64,000 nt of DNA from Berkiella sp963803015. Its GTDB lineage: Bacteria; Pseudomonadota; Gammaproteobacteria; Berkiellales; Berkiellaceae. Below the pieces are notes generated by a model. It ran no database searches. It saw only the letters and a list, made by a program, of their open reading frames with translations, and was not told the DNA's origin. The first letter of the stretch is position 1. Every line of letters begins with the position of its first letter. The stretch is from the NCBI GenBank assembly GCA_963803015.1, contig CAWDKV010000004.1, positions 620,001-684,000 on the forward strand. The letters are read 5' to 3'. Below, one piece after another: positions 44,172-52,684 of this stretch. The position numbers and the translations under genes are program-made.

Positions 44172-46553
44172 CTAAGCATGAACAGCCACTGCAGTATGTT
44201 CAACACTAAGCGCATGCAGCGCATTAATTTGAGAGAAGCTTCCCATCGTTGTTGTTGTTTGCCCTTCCAAGATGAGGCCGCCTTCAGGCGCTTGCAGCGC
44301 ACTCACGGCTGATGCTAAGCCACCATCCGTAATATAGTGAGCAACATCTTGCAATAAGGTTAAGCCCGTATCAGCATCACTTGCCGTGAAACTGTTAATC
44401 GCAGCTTGAAAAGCGGACGCTGCACTGGTTCCAACTTGATTAAAAATAGCAGCTACGCCCAGTATCGCACCTGAGATGCCTCCTTGATGAATATTCACAA
44501 AGGCTGCGCTGGTGTCTAAATCTGCTGCCGTTATTTTGCCATCACCATTAGCATCATTCACATAGCCAAACGACAGCATATCTTTCTTAGCAGGATTAAA
44601 GTTAGTGAGAATATCCACCCCTTGCATCGCCATATTGCCACTTGGATCATCTACTAACGAGAAAACGTAATTATCATTACCTGTGCCACCCGTTATTGTG
44701 TTATTACCCCACTGAACGGTATTTTCAGCGCCCGGATTGGTTGACGCGTCAAGAAACAAATTTAATCCACTGAGATTCAAAATATCATCTGCCACAACAG
44801 TATCATTTTTTCCATTTCCTATCATTACAGTGGTGTTGGCAAAGGATATTGAGCCATCACCAACCCCAAGGACATTTACAAAAGCAGCTATACCTGAACC
44901 TGAAGTACCACCTTGCACTGTTGAAAAACTAAGGTTATCCATAGAAGCAAAAATGACATCATTATTTCCATTTCCTAGCTTGATGGTATCACCACCTAAA
45001 GTAATACTGCTCGTGACATAATAAGCTCCCCCAGCCCCATTACCGCCACTGTTTAATGCCCCTCCCGTAAGAGAAATACTTAAGCTTTGCATATCTCCAT
45101 AAACAACATCATTATTACCATTACCTACGATTAGAGTATTATTCCCTCCCGTAAAAGAGGTGGAACCTATACCCGCTGTGCCTGCATAATTTCCAGCATT
45201 GGATCCATCATTATGGTTTCCTCCATTTTCAACAATTGACAAATCCTGGAGCGATCCATAAACAACATCATTATTACCATTCCCTATCATTAAAATATTA
45301 CTCCCTATCGTAAAAGTGCTAGGTTCGAGGGTTGCCACACCAGCATAATATCCGTAATTATAATTCCCTCCTGTATTGATAATGGATAAATCCTGTAGCG
45401 CTCCGTAGACAACATCGTTATTGCCATTACCTACATGCAAGGTATTAATACCTACGTTCCACGTGTCTGTACTGACATAGGCCTGGCCATTATATGCTTC
45501 CCCACCATTGTTATTACCACCTATGAGGGTTATCGTAAAATCCTGTAATGCGCCATAGACAATATCATTATTACCATTGCCAAGAGCGATAGCATTACCT
45601 CCAAAAGTATACGTGATATTCTCATCACCATTGGCGGAGTTAAATAGACCATCTGGGTTAGCATTACCACCCATCGCTAGAATTGTGAAGTCTTGTAACG
45701 CACCAAAAACGATGTCATTATTGCCATTACCCACATTGATAATATTGGAACCGACGGATACCGTATCATTGAGATAATTAAAGTTTGAGTTCGCAAGACC
45801 GTTTGCTTCAGAGCCCGTATTATTACTACTTGAATTAAAAATTAACGATAAATTATTCATCGCCCCATAAACCACATCATTATTACCATTACCAACTGAA
45901 ATAGTGTTAGTGCCCACAGCTAAGCTCGAAGGTGAAGAGTCAAAAAGGTCAGTTAGTGCGACACCTGCAGCAAGATCGGGGCTAGCATTATCATTTCCCC
46001 CCGAAAAAATCAGTGATAAATTACGCATGGCGCCATAGACAACATCGTTGTTACCATTGACACCTATAATCGTGTTGCCTCCTAACCCAATTGAGAAATT
46101 ATCTAAATCTGCTATCCCTGCAAAATCAGCTGTATTGCCACTTCCGGCTGTGATATTAATCGTAAAATCACGGATGGCGCCATAGAGCGTATCATTGTTA
46201 CCCGAGGCGGAAAGTGTGTTCCCACCTGCTGCAAAATTTAAATCCAGCATGGAAGCACCACCGAAATCTACTGCATTATTATTTGATCCGGTAAGTGAAA
46301 GAGAGACATCTTTACCACTGCCATAGAGGTTACCGTTATTCCCGTTAAGGCTTAAAGTATTATCACCGCCGGTGAAAGTGTTGAGAGCGATAATGGGGTT
46401 GCCGTTGATGTCCAAGCTCACGTTTGGACCGTAGCAATAGGACAGATTAATAAAATCACCATAGACATTATCATTGTTACCTTTGACACTGATATTGTCA
46501 TGGGCTGTTGTGCCAATAACCGTGGCGTTATTACCATTTATAGTGATAGCCAT
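44172..46553 (-). CDS. RTX-like beta-repeat protein, probable type I secretion substrate
   Basis: The 793-aa product has about twelve copies of an N-G-N-N-D-V-V-Y-G-A-type motif spaced roughly 45-60 residues apart, each between Gly/Asn-rich strands. Near residue 625 there is a classical RTX-type G-G-T-G-N-D-N-Y-V-F, then a calcium-loop-like D-A-N-G-D-G-K-I-T-A-A-D-L. There is no N-terminal signal, as for type I secreted proteins whose signal is C-terminal. It is Asp/Asn/Gly-rich and almost free of Cys. Adhesin or surface-layer function is possible; none is shown. Confidence 0.7.
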   Translation of the reverse strand: MAITINGNNATVIGTTAHDNISVKGNNDNVYGDFINLSYCYGPNVSLDINGNPIIALNTFTGGDNTLSLNGNNGNLYGSGKDVSLSLTGSNNNAVDFGGASMLDLNFAAGGNTLSASGNNDTLYGAIRDFTINITAGSGNTADFAGIADLDNFSIGLGGNTIIGVNGNNDVVYGAMRNLSLIFSGGNDNASPDLAAGVALTDLFDSSPSSLAVGTNTISVGNGNNDVVYGAMNNLSLIFNSSSNNTGSEANGLANSNFNYLNDTVSVGSNIINVGNGNNDIVFGALQDFTILAMGGNANPDGLFNSANGDENITYTFGGNAIALGNGNNDIVYGALQDFTITLIGGNNNGGEAYNGQAYVSTDTWNVGINTLHVGNGNNDVVYGALQDLSIINTGGNYNYGYYAGVATLEPSTFTIGSNILMIGNGNNDVVYGSLQDLSIVENGGNHNDGSNAGNYAGTAGIGSTSFTGGNNTLIVGNGNNDVVYGDMQSLSISLTGGALNSGGNGAGGAYYVTSSITLGGDTIKLGNGNNDVIFASMDNLSFSTVQGGTSGSGIAAFVNVLGVGDGSISFANTTVMIGNGKNDTVVADDILNLSGLNLFLDASTNPGAENTVQWGNNTITGGTGNDNYVFSLVDDPSGNMAMQGVDILTNFNPAKKDMLSFGYVNDANGDGKITAADLDTSAAFVNIHQGGISGAILGVAAIFNQVGTSAASAFQAAINSFTASDADTGLTLLQDVAHYITDGGLASAVSALQAPEGGLILEGQTTTTMGSFSQINALHALSVEHTAVAVHA

Positions 46554-46792
46554 TACCTAACCTCCCCGTGATAATTCACCATTTATTTATTTTCGGTATT
46601 TTTCATGTACTCTTATTTCTCATATTGCGACAAAGTTAGTTGAATTGCAATAAAATAAGAGGGGGATACACGTAAAGATAGTTTAAAAATACGGTTAAAA
46701 TATGTCTCTCCCTCACCCGCCGCACGCATTTTTATAGAAATTCTCTAGCTAGAACTGGCAGCGGGTGAAGGCTTATCTAAAAGAGGTTTTAC
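46554..46792. other. Short gap with a partial REP-like word
   Basis: Between the RTX-like gene and the HAD-methyltransferase gene, CCCTCACCCGC near 46712 repeats the word beside the 549-583 palindrome, and GCGGGTGAAGG near 46763 is roughly its complement. No gene is visible. Confidence 0.4.
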
Positions 46793-48253
46793 TCAACTTC
46801 TTCTTAGCTCATAGAGTGCCACTTGGATAGTATCCGGCTCCCCGACTTGTTTCACTTTCTTTAACTGCCAATGATAATGTTCGGCTAACGCAGTTAAATA
46901 ATCTTCATTGCCGTGTGTGGGAGAATAACTTAAATAAACAGCACCTTCTGGTTTTAAATATTTGCCAGCCTCTTTGACAAATCGCGTTAACAATTGATGA
47001 TTGGGATCGTAAACGCTTTTTTCCAAAAACGTCACCGACGCTTTTTCTCTATGATTAAAAGGGATATCCCAAAAAATCACGTCAAATTTTTCGCTGCCTT
47101 TAACGGGTGAGAATATATCCCCACAACGTGCGTCAACGATATGCGTTACTTTATAACGCGCTGCATTGCGCTGCGTGTTTTCTACCGCTCTGGGTGATAT
47201 ATCGACAGCGACTACTTTTTTGGCGCCATTAAGTGCTGCCATCACCGAAAAATGACCTGTTGCTGGACCAATTTCTAATATTTCAGCTTGTTTTTGAATG
47301 GGGATAGCTTGATGTAGCGCATTATCTTCCCCAAACACTTTTGGCGAAAAAACATCTGGCAAACCAATAAAACGCTTACCATTCATTGTAAATTCATAAG
47401 AATCTCGAATCTGAGCGTTTTTTTCTAATAGCGTATATTGCACTGCAAGGCGTTCAGGCTGCTCTAAAAAGAAAGGGGGCAAAATAGGATTTTCAAGATA
47501 CACTTGATAGTAAGCCTGGTTCCCTTTGGCGCTATTCCAAGTGGTGGCTGTTCGTTTTTCTACAAGACGATAATGCAAGGGGACAACTTTGGTGCCCGTG
47601 CCCGCAAACGCTTTTTTAACTGAGAGCAAATTGTTGACGCCGTCATCAACAAACACAATATGCTTGGGCAGCGGCCCTTGCGCCTTTAAATAGGCCAAAA
47701 CGACAGGACCTTTTTCATTATAATCAGAACAAAAAATAACACTTTCTTTGAGCAAGGTGGGATGAGCAAAACCTTGTGGGTTAGCCTCGTCATGCAACAC
47801 TTGGCCAAAATTTATACCCAAGCTATGGAGCTGTTCTAGAGTAGAGTGCGCGATGCTGGTTTGCCGGCTAGTCGCACCAATTATTGGAATATTCTTTTGT
47901 TGACAGTTTTTGATAAAGGAGGGGATCATTTCTTCTACCGGTTTTATCTTTGCCAACCGTTGCGCAAGCGCCCAGTGCGGATAAAATTTCATGATTACTT
48001 CATTTTTGCTAAGCCCAACTTTTTTGCCTTTCTCAACTTGATCATAAAACCAATTAGCATGACCATACCCTAAGCTCGCCGCTTCAAAGATCGTATGATC
48101 TAAATCTAAAATGACAAAGCTTTGCGGCGTAATGTATTTTTCCACCTCTTGAAAACTATCGACGGTGTAAAAATCAGGGTTTTCTTTACCTTGCAGTGAT
48201 AAGGATAAACAAGCGATGACAAAAAGTAGAAAAAAGTATATTTTAGTTTTCAT
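46793..48253 (-). CDS. Exported HAD-like (DUF2608) domain fused to a SAM methyltransferase
   Basis: From the ATG at 48253 (AAGGAA eight bases upstream; 486 aa) the product begins with a signal peptide (I-Y-F-F-L-L-F-V-I-A-C-L-S-L-S-L), possibly with a lipobox at V-I-A-C. Residues about 45-235 are a HAD phosphatase-like domain with D-L-D-H-T (Asp50, Asp52), G-A-T-S-R and V-F-V-D-D. From about residue 310 there is a class I methyltransferase: L-E-I-G-P-A-T-G-H-F (motif I), V-A-V-D-I-S, and F-W-D-I-P-F (motif IV). The fusion with an export signal is unusual because SAM is cytoplasmic. Confidence 0.75.
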   Translation of the reverse strand: MKTKIYFFLLFVIACLSLSLQGKENPDFYTVDSFQEVEKYITPQSFVILDLDHTIFEAASLGYGHANWFYDQVEKGKKVGLSKNEVIMKFYPHWALAQRLAKIKPVEEMIPSFIKNCQQKNIPIIGATSRQTSIAHSTLEQLHSLGINFGQVLHDEANPQGFAHPTLLKESVIFCSDYNEKGPVVLAYLKAQGPLPKHIVFVDDGVNNLLSVKKAFAGTGTKVVPLHYRLVEKRTATTWNSAKGNQAYYQVYLENPILPPFFLEQPERLAVQYTLLEKNAQIRDSYEFTMNGKRFIGLPDVFSPKVFGEDNALHQAIPIQKQAEILEIGPATGHFSVMAALNGAKKVVAVDISPRAVENTQRNAARYKVTHIVDARCGDIFSPVKGSEKFDVIFWDIPFNHREKASVTFLEKSVYDPNHQLLTRFVKEAGKYLKPEGAVYLSYSPTHGNEDYLTALAEHYHWQLKKVKQVGEPDTIQVALYELRRS

Positions 48254-48524
48254 CGGATGTTCCTTGCTGAAAAATTCATTTATTTTGTACATTAATAACT
48301 TAGCAAAAACTATTTCAATAAAGAGGATTTAAAACAATATACAGACATGGAAAAGAAAGCAATAATACAATATTTAGCCAATTAGCTCATGTGTGTTGCT
48401 GTCGTTCCTTCCCCTTTAAAACAGAATTTAGCGTTTATAACTCAGCTTTACAGAACAACAATGATATAATAGATCTCATTAATCGTAAGATAACTAGCTA
48501 ATCAATAAACAATATGGATTTTTT

Positions 48525-49823
48525 ATGCGGATCTTAACCTTACTCCTTGCCTCGACTGTACTGATTTCACCCCTGACTTTCGCGAGTATTCAACCGCTTG
48601 ATGGTATCGCCGCTGTTGTGAATGACAATATTGTGACGCACAGTGAATTGAAGCAACAAGTGAAGTTGTTTGAAAAACAAATGGCCAAAGCGGGCGCGCC
48701 TGCAGTAGATAAGGCAGTCATGGAAAGACAAGTCTTAGATCACCTCATCTCAGCTGAAGTCCAACTTCAAATAGCCAAAAAAACGGGGATCCACATTGAA
48801 GAATTTGCTCTTGATAATGCCATTGAAAAGATAGCCAACAGTAATCAAATGACGATGGCGCAATTACGGCAAGCGCTTGCTGCAGAAGGAATGGATTTTA
48901 AACAATACCGTGAAAGCGTGCGCAAACAAATGATACTTTCTCAATTGCATGAGCGGGATATCATTCATCAAATTGCAGTCAGTGAACAAGAAATCAATCA
49001 TTTTCTACAATCTCCAGAGAGCTTAGGAGAAATGGCCGTTGAGTATCATCTGGGTCATATTTTAGTCTCTCTTCCAGAAACCCCGACACCTGAACAACTA
49101 GACGCCGCGAATAAAAAAGCCAAAGAAGTGATTGCGGCCCTTGCAAAAGGTCAAGACTTTGCGCAAGTCGCTATGACTTATTCTACAGGAGAGCACGCAT
49201 TAAAAGGCGGTGATTTAGGATGGCGCAAATTACCCGAATTACCCACGCTTTTTGTTAAAGTCGTGCCACAACTCAAAGTGAATGAAGTTCCTAAACCACT
49301 GCGCAGTGCAAGTGGTTTACACATTATTAAACTGCTAGAAAAACGCACAACAGAAAAAATGTTACCGCCAGTCGAAAAAACGGCAGTGCGCCACATTCTG
49401 ATTAAAACGAATGCGATGACTTCCGATAAAGACGCCAAACAAAAACTGACGCAATTACGCGCCAAAATATTAAAAGGTGACGATTTTTCTCAACTGGCGA
49501 AAGCCCATTCCGCCGATCTTGGCTCAGCGAATAATGGCGGAAGCCTTGGTTGGGTAACAAAAGAAGTATTAGTGCCTGAATTTAGCAAAGTCATGGCTTC
49601 ATTAAAGCCGAATGAAATCAGTGAACCCTTTCAATCGCCTTTTGGTTGGCACATTATGCAAGTGCTTGATCGTAAATCTGAAACCAACGATCAATCTGTT
49701 TTACGCCAAAAAGCAGCTGAAATGATTAAGCAAAGAAAGTTTGAAGAAAAATTACAAGCCATGACCCGGCAATTACGAGATGAAGCTTATGTCAAAACTT
49801 ATCTCGACACTGAGCGTGCATGA
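48525..49823 (+). CDS. surA: Periplasmic peptidyl-prolyl isomerase/chaperone
   Basis: SurA chaperones outer-membrane proteins, including LptD. The 432-aa product has a signal peptide (residues 1-20), an N-terminal chaperone domain beginning D-G-I-A-A-V-V-N-D-N-I-V-T, and two parvulin domains (about residues 170-270 and 285-385), each with G-G-D/S-L-G-W. Its stop overlaps the pdxA start by four bases. Confidence 0.96.
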   Translation: MRILTLLLASTVLISPLTFASIQPLDGIAAVVNDNIVTHSELKQQVKLFEKQMAKAGAPAVDKAVMERQVLDHLISAEVQLQIAKKTGIHIEEFALDNAIEKIANSNQMTMAQLRQALAAEGMDFKQYRESVRKQMILSQLHERDIIHQIAVSEQEINHFLQSPESLGEMAVEYHLGHILVSLPETPTPEQLDAANKKAKEVIAALAKGQDFAQVAMTYSTGEHALKGGDLGWRKLPELPTLFVKVVPQLKVNEVPKPLRSASGLHIIKLLEKRTTEKMLPPVEKTAVRHILIKTNAMTSDKDAKQKLTQLRAKILKGDDFSQLAKAHSADLGSANNGGSLGWVTKEVLVPEFSKVMASLKPNEISEPFQSPFGWHIMQVLDRKSETNDQSVLRQKAAEMIKQRKFEEKLQAMTRQLRDEAYVKTYLDTERA

Positions 49824-50851
49824 AGATCCCAAGAGTCCTCTTAACGCTGGGGGAGCCTGCAGGTATAGGGCCTGATCTCGCGTTAACATTAGCGCAGCGC
49901 CCTTTTCCTGCCCAAATCATTGTCGTGGGCTCACCTGATTTGTTAAAACAACGCGCGAAAATATTAGGGTTAGAGTGTAAATTAAGGGATTTTGATCCAA
50001 GCAAGCCTGCCCTTGCCAATGGCAGAGGGTGCCTTGCCATTTATCCTGTTCCTTTAAAAGCACCTTGTATTCCAGGGCAACTATCCGTTGAAAACAGCGA
50101 ATATGTGCTGACAACCTTAAGGCAAGCTTACCATTTGTGCGCTCAAAAGCACGCCGATGCTTGGGTAACGGGCCCCGTTCATAAAGCCATCATTCAACAA
50201 AGCGGCACGCCTTTTTCCGGACATACGGGATTTTTAGCAGATTTAGCAGGGGTGAAAGAAGTTTTAATGGCGTTTTACACATCCTCATTGATCGTGGGCT
50301 TGGTGACAACGCACTGCCCTTTACAAGAGGTGAGTAAACAGCTCACGCCCATGCGCCTCACCCGCTCCATTCAACTTTTACATCAAGGCTTGCAGGATTT
50401 ATTTCAAAAAACCCATCCCCATATTGGCATCTGTGGTCTTAATCCACATGCTGGGGAATCCGGCTTATTGGGACATGAAGAAGAAACATTGATTATCCCT
50501 GTGTTAGAAAAGCTTCGAAATGAAGGTTTGCATTTAGAAGGGCCGATGCCGGCGGACACCGCTTTTACAGAAAAAATCCGCAATAGATTAGATGCCATTT
50601 TGGCGATGTATCATGATCAAGGCTTAGCACCAATTAAAGCACTTTATTTTGGAGAAACGGTTAATATCACGTTTGGGCTACCTTTTCTTCGCACGTCCGT
50701 TGATCATGGCACAGCACTTGATTTAGCCGGTACGGGTAAAGCGGATCCCACTAGTTTATCGAATGCTATTGCTTTAACGGCTCGTTTATCCTCAAAGCGC
50801 CTTTCCCCGCAGGCAAGAATATCTAAAACCAAAGTGGAAAGCGTAGCATGA
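49820..50851 (+). CDS. pdxA: 4-hydroxythreonine-4-phosphate dehydrogenase
   Basis: PdxA works in pyridoxal phosphate synthesis. The 343-aa product has L-T-L-G-E-P-A-G-I-G-P-D, the metal His in S-G-H-T-G-F-L-A, L-N-P-H-A-G-E-S-G, and A-M-Y-H-D-Q-G-L-A-P. It overlaps surA and rsmA by four bases each, as in E. coli-type operons. Confidence 0.96.
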   Translation: MKIPRVLLTLGEPAGIGPDLALTLAQRPFPAQIIVVGSPDLLKQRAKILGLECKLRDFDPSKPALANGRGCLAIYPVPLKAPCIPGQLSVENSEYVLTTLRQAYHLCAQKHADAWVTGPVHKAIIQQSGTPFSGHTGFLADLAGVKEVLMAFYTSSLIVGLVTTHCPLQEVSKQLTPMRLTRSIQLLHQGLQDLFQKTHPHIGICGLNPHAGESGLLGHEEETLIIPVLEKLRNEGLHLEGPMPADTAFTEKIRNRLDAILAMYHDQGLAPIKALYFGETVNITFGLPFLRTSVDHGTALDLAGTGKADPTSLSNAIALTARLSSKRLSPQARISKTKVESVA

Positions 50852-51639
50852 GTGAACATCACTTCCCACGCAAACGTTTCGGCCAACATTTTTTACATGA
50901 TACTGCGGTTTTAAATAATATTGCTCACGCACTCCATCCCGCTCCCGAAGAAACCATCGTTGAGATAGGGCCAGGGTTAGGGGCTTTAACCAATGTTGTC
51001 TTGCCTTTAGTAGATCATTTATATTTAATCGAAATTGACAGAGATCTTGCGCAAAAAATGGTTGAGATGCATAAAGAAAAAATCACTTTATACCAACAAG
51101 ACGCTTTACAATTTGATTTTCAGACACTGTTTGCAAAAGAAAACAAGCCATTACGGATCTTTGGTAATCTGCCCTATAATATTTCGACTCCGCTTTTATT
51201 TCATTTATTACGCTATTCTCATTGCATACGCGATATGCTCTTTATGTTACAAAAAGAAGTGGTTGATAGAATGGTAGCCGCTCCCTCCAGTCCAGCCTAT
51301 GGCAGATTGAGCGTGATGATCCAATATGCATGCCAAACAACAGCTCTTTTTGACGTTCCCCCTAGTGCTTTTTCACCCCCACCAAAAGTTATTTCAAGCA
51401 TCATCAGACTGATTCCTTATCAAGGTAATGCGCCTCATCCTCTCGCCACCCATTACGAAAATTTTGCGCTCGTCGTCAGAACCGCTTTTCAACACCGCCG
51501 TAAAACGCTGCGTAATACGCTGCGAGAACTTATTTCACCTGACATGTTTGCCCAAACGAATATTGATGCGCAAAGACGCCCTGAAACCCTAACAGTCACT
51601 GAATTTGTCACCTTGAGTAATTTAATCCCCACTGAATAA
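50848..51639 (+). CDS. rsmA: 16S rRNA dimethyladenosine transferase
   Basis: RsmA (KsgA) dimethylates two adjacent adenines near the 3' end of 16S rRNA. The 263-aa product has R-K-R-F-G-Q-H-F-L, E-I-G-P-G-L-G-A-L-T (motif I), and the catalytic G-N-L-P-Y-N-I-S (motif IV). Length is normal. Confidence 0.97.
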   Translation: MSEHHFPRKRFGQHFLHDTAVLNNIAHALHPAPEETIVEIGPGLGALTNVVLPLVDHLYLIEIDRDLAQKMVEMHKEKITLYQQDALQFDFQTLFAKENKPLRIFGNLPYNISTPLLFHLLRYSHCIRDMLFMLQKEVVDRMVAAPSSPAYGRLSVMIQYACQTTALFDVPPSAFSPPPKVISSIIRLIPYQGNAPHPLATHYENFALVVRTAFQHRRKTLRNTLRELISPDMFAQTNIDAQRRPETLTVTEFVTLSNLIPTE

Positions 51640-51713
51640 AAAACGGTGAAAAGGATTGGCATCTCAACTATATTTTAAGGTATCACTGCACTAGAGAAAG
51701 GTAACAAGTCGAC

Positions 51714-52679
51714 ATGATAACTAAAATAACATTGGATCCCTCGAATCGATTAATTCAAAAGCCGGACGAACCCCTAGCGCAATGTTTGTGGCTCGAACTC
51801 TTTAATCCTTCTCAAGAAGAAAGAGAGAGCATTGAAAAAGAGTTTAAGCTAAGCCTGCCTCAACATCATGAAATGCATCAATTAGAATTTTCAAATCGAT
51901 TTTATCAGGAAGACGGAAATTACTATTTATCTTTGAATGTCACCATCAAGGCCTTACCAATCCCGGAAAACCATGTTGTCACCTTTGTTGTCACGCCATC
52001 CAAGCTTATTACACTGCGCTATAGTGATCCAAACCCGCTCAAAACTTTTATTGATCAATTAACACTCCGCCCCCAATACGTTAAAAATCAAATTGAGTTA
52101 TTGCAATTATTACTAGAGATCTGTGTCGGGAGAGCAGCGGATATTTTTGAGCTCCTTGACGAAAAAACGGAGGAATTAAGCCTGACCCTCACCACAACAA
52201 TAGATCAAACCGTCAGCGTTAAACGCAGCGAAATTTTAAGTAACGCTTTGAAAGAAATCAATAGTCTCGATAATTTATTATCAAAAGGAAGGCAAAGTCT
52301 TGCCAGCTTGAATTTATTTATGGTTTATCTAGCACAAATTAATTATGATTTTTTAAAAAATGACGTTAATCAGATCAGAGTGTTAAATCAAGATATTAAA
52401 GCGCTTTTAGAACACGGTAATTATTTAACCCAGAAATTAGACTTTCTCCTACAATCGAGTTTAGGATTAATTAATATCGAACAAACGCATATTATTAAGA
52501 CCTTTACCGTTTTGGCAATGATTTTTATGCCGCCCACTTTAATTGCCAGTATTTATGGAATGAATTTTAAATTCATGCCAGAATTGAACTTCTTATTGGG
52601 CTATCCCTACGCTTTATTTCTCATGTTAATTTCAGCTTATTTACCCTATAAGTATTTTAGAAAAAAGCGCTGGATATAA
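51714..52679 (+). CDS. CorA-like divalent cation transporter
   Basis: The 321-aa protein has a soluble N-terminal domain and two C-terminal membrane segments, with the G-M-N motif (I-Y-G-M-N-F) at the pore, diagnostic for CorA Mg2+/Co2+ channels. It lies on the plus strand between rsmA and apaG, where relatives have no gene, and its stop is only five bases from the convergent ankyrin gene. Confidence 0.9.
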   Translation: MITKITLDPSNRLIQKPDEPLAQCLWLELFNPSQEERESIEKEFKLSLPQHHEMHQLEFSNRFYQEDGNYYLSLNVTIKALPIPENHVVTFVVTPSKLITLRYSDPNPLKTFIDQLTLRPQYVKNQIELLQLLLEICVGRAADIFELLDEKTEELSLTLTTTIDQTVSVKRSEILSNALKEINSLDNLLSKGRQSLASLNLFMVYLAQINYDFLKNDVNQIRVLNQDIKALLEHGNYLTQKLDFLLQSSLGLINIEQTHIIKTFTVLAMIFMPPTLIASIYGMNFKFMPELNFLLGYPYALFLMLISAYLPYKYFRKKRWI

Positions 52680-52684
52680 AAAAC

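Noticed and set aside
40643..46553. Idea that the ABC transporter exports the nearby RTX-like protein as a type I system
   Set aside because: Its membrane domain is SbmA/BacA-like, not HlyB-like, and no membrane-fusion protein gene is present.
44172..46553. Repeat array read as a CRISPR or DNA satellite
   Set aside because: Repeats are in-frame coding units with long variable spacers and a conserved protein motif; no cas genes or uniform spacer length.
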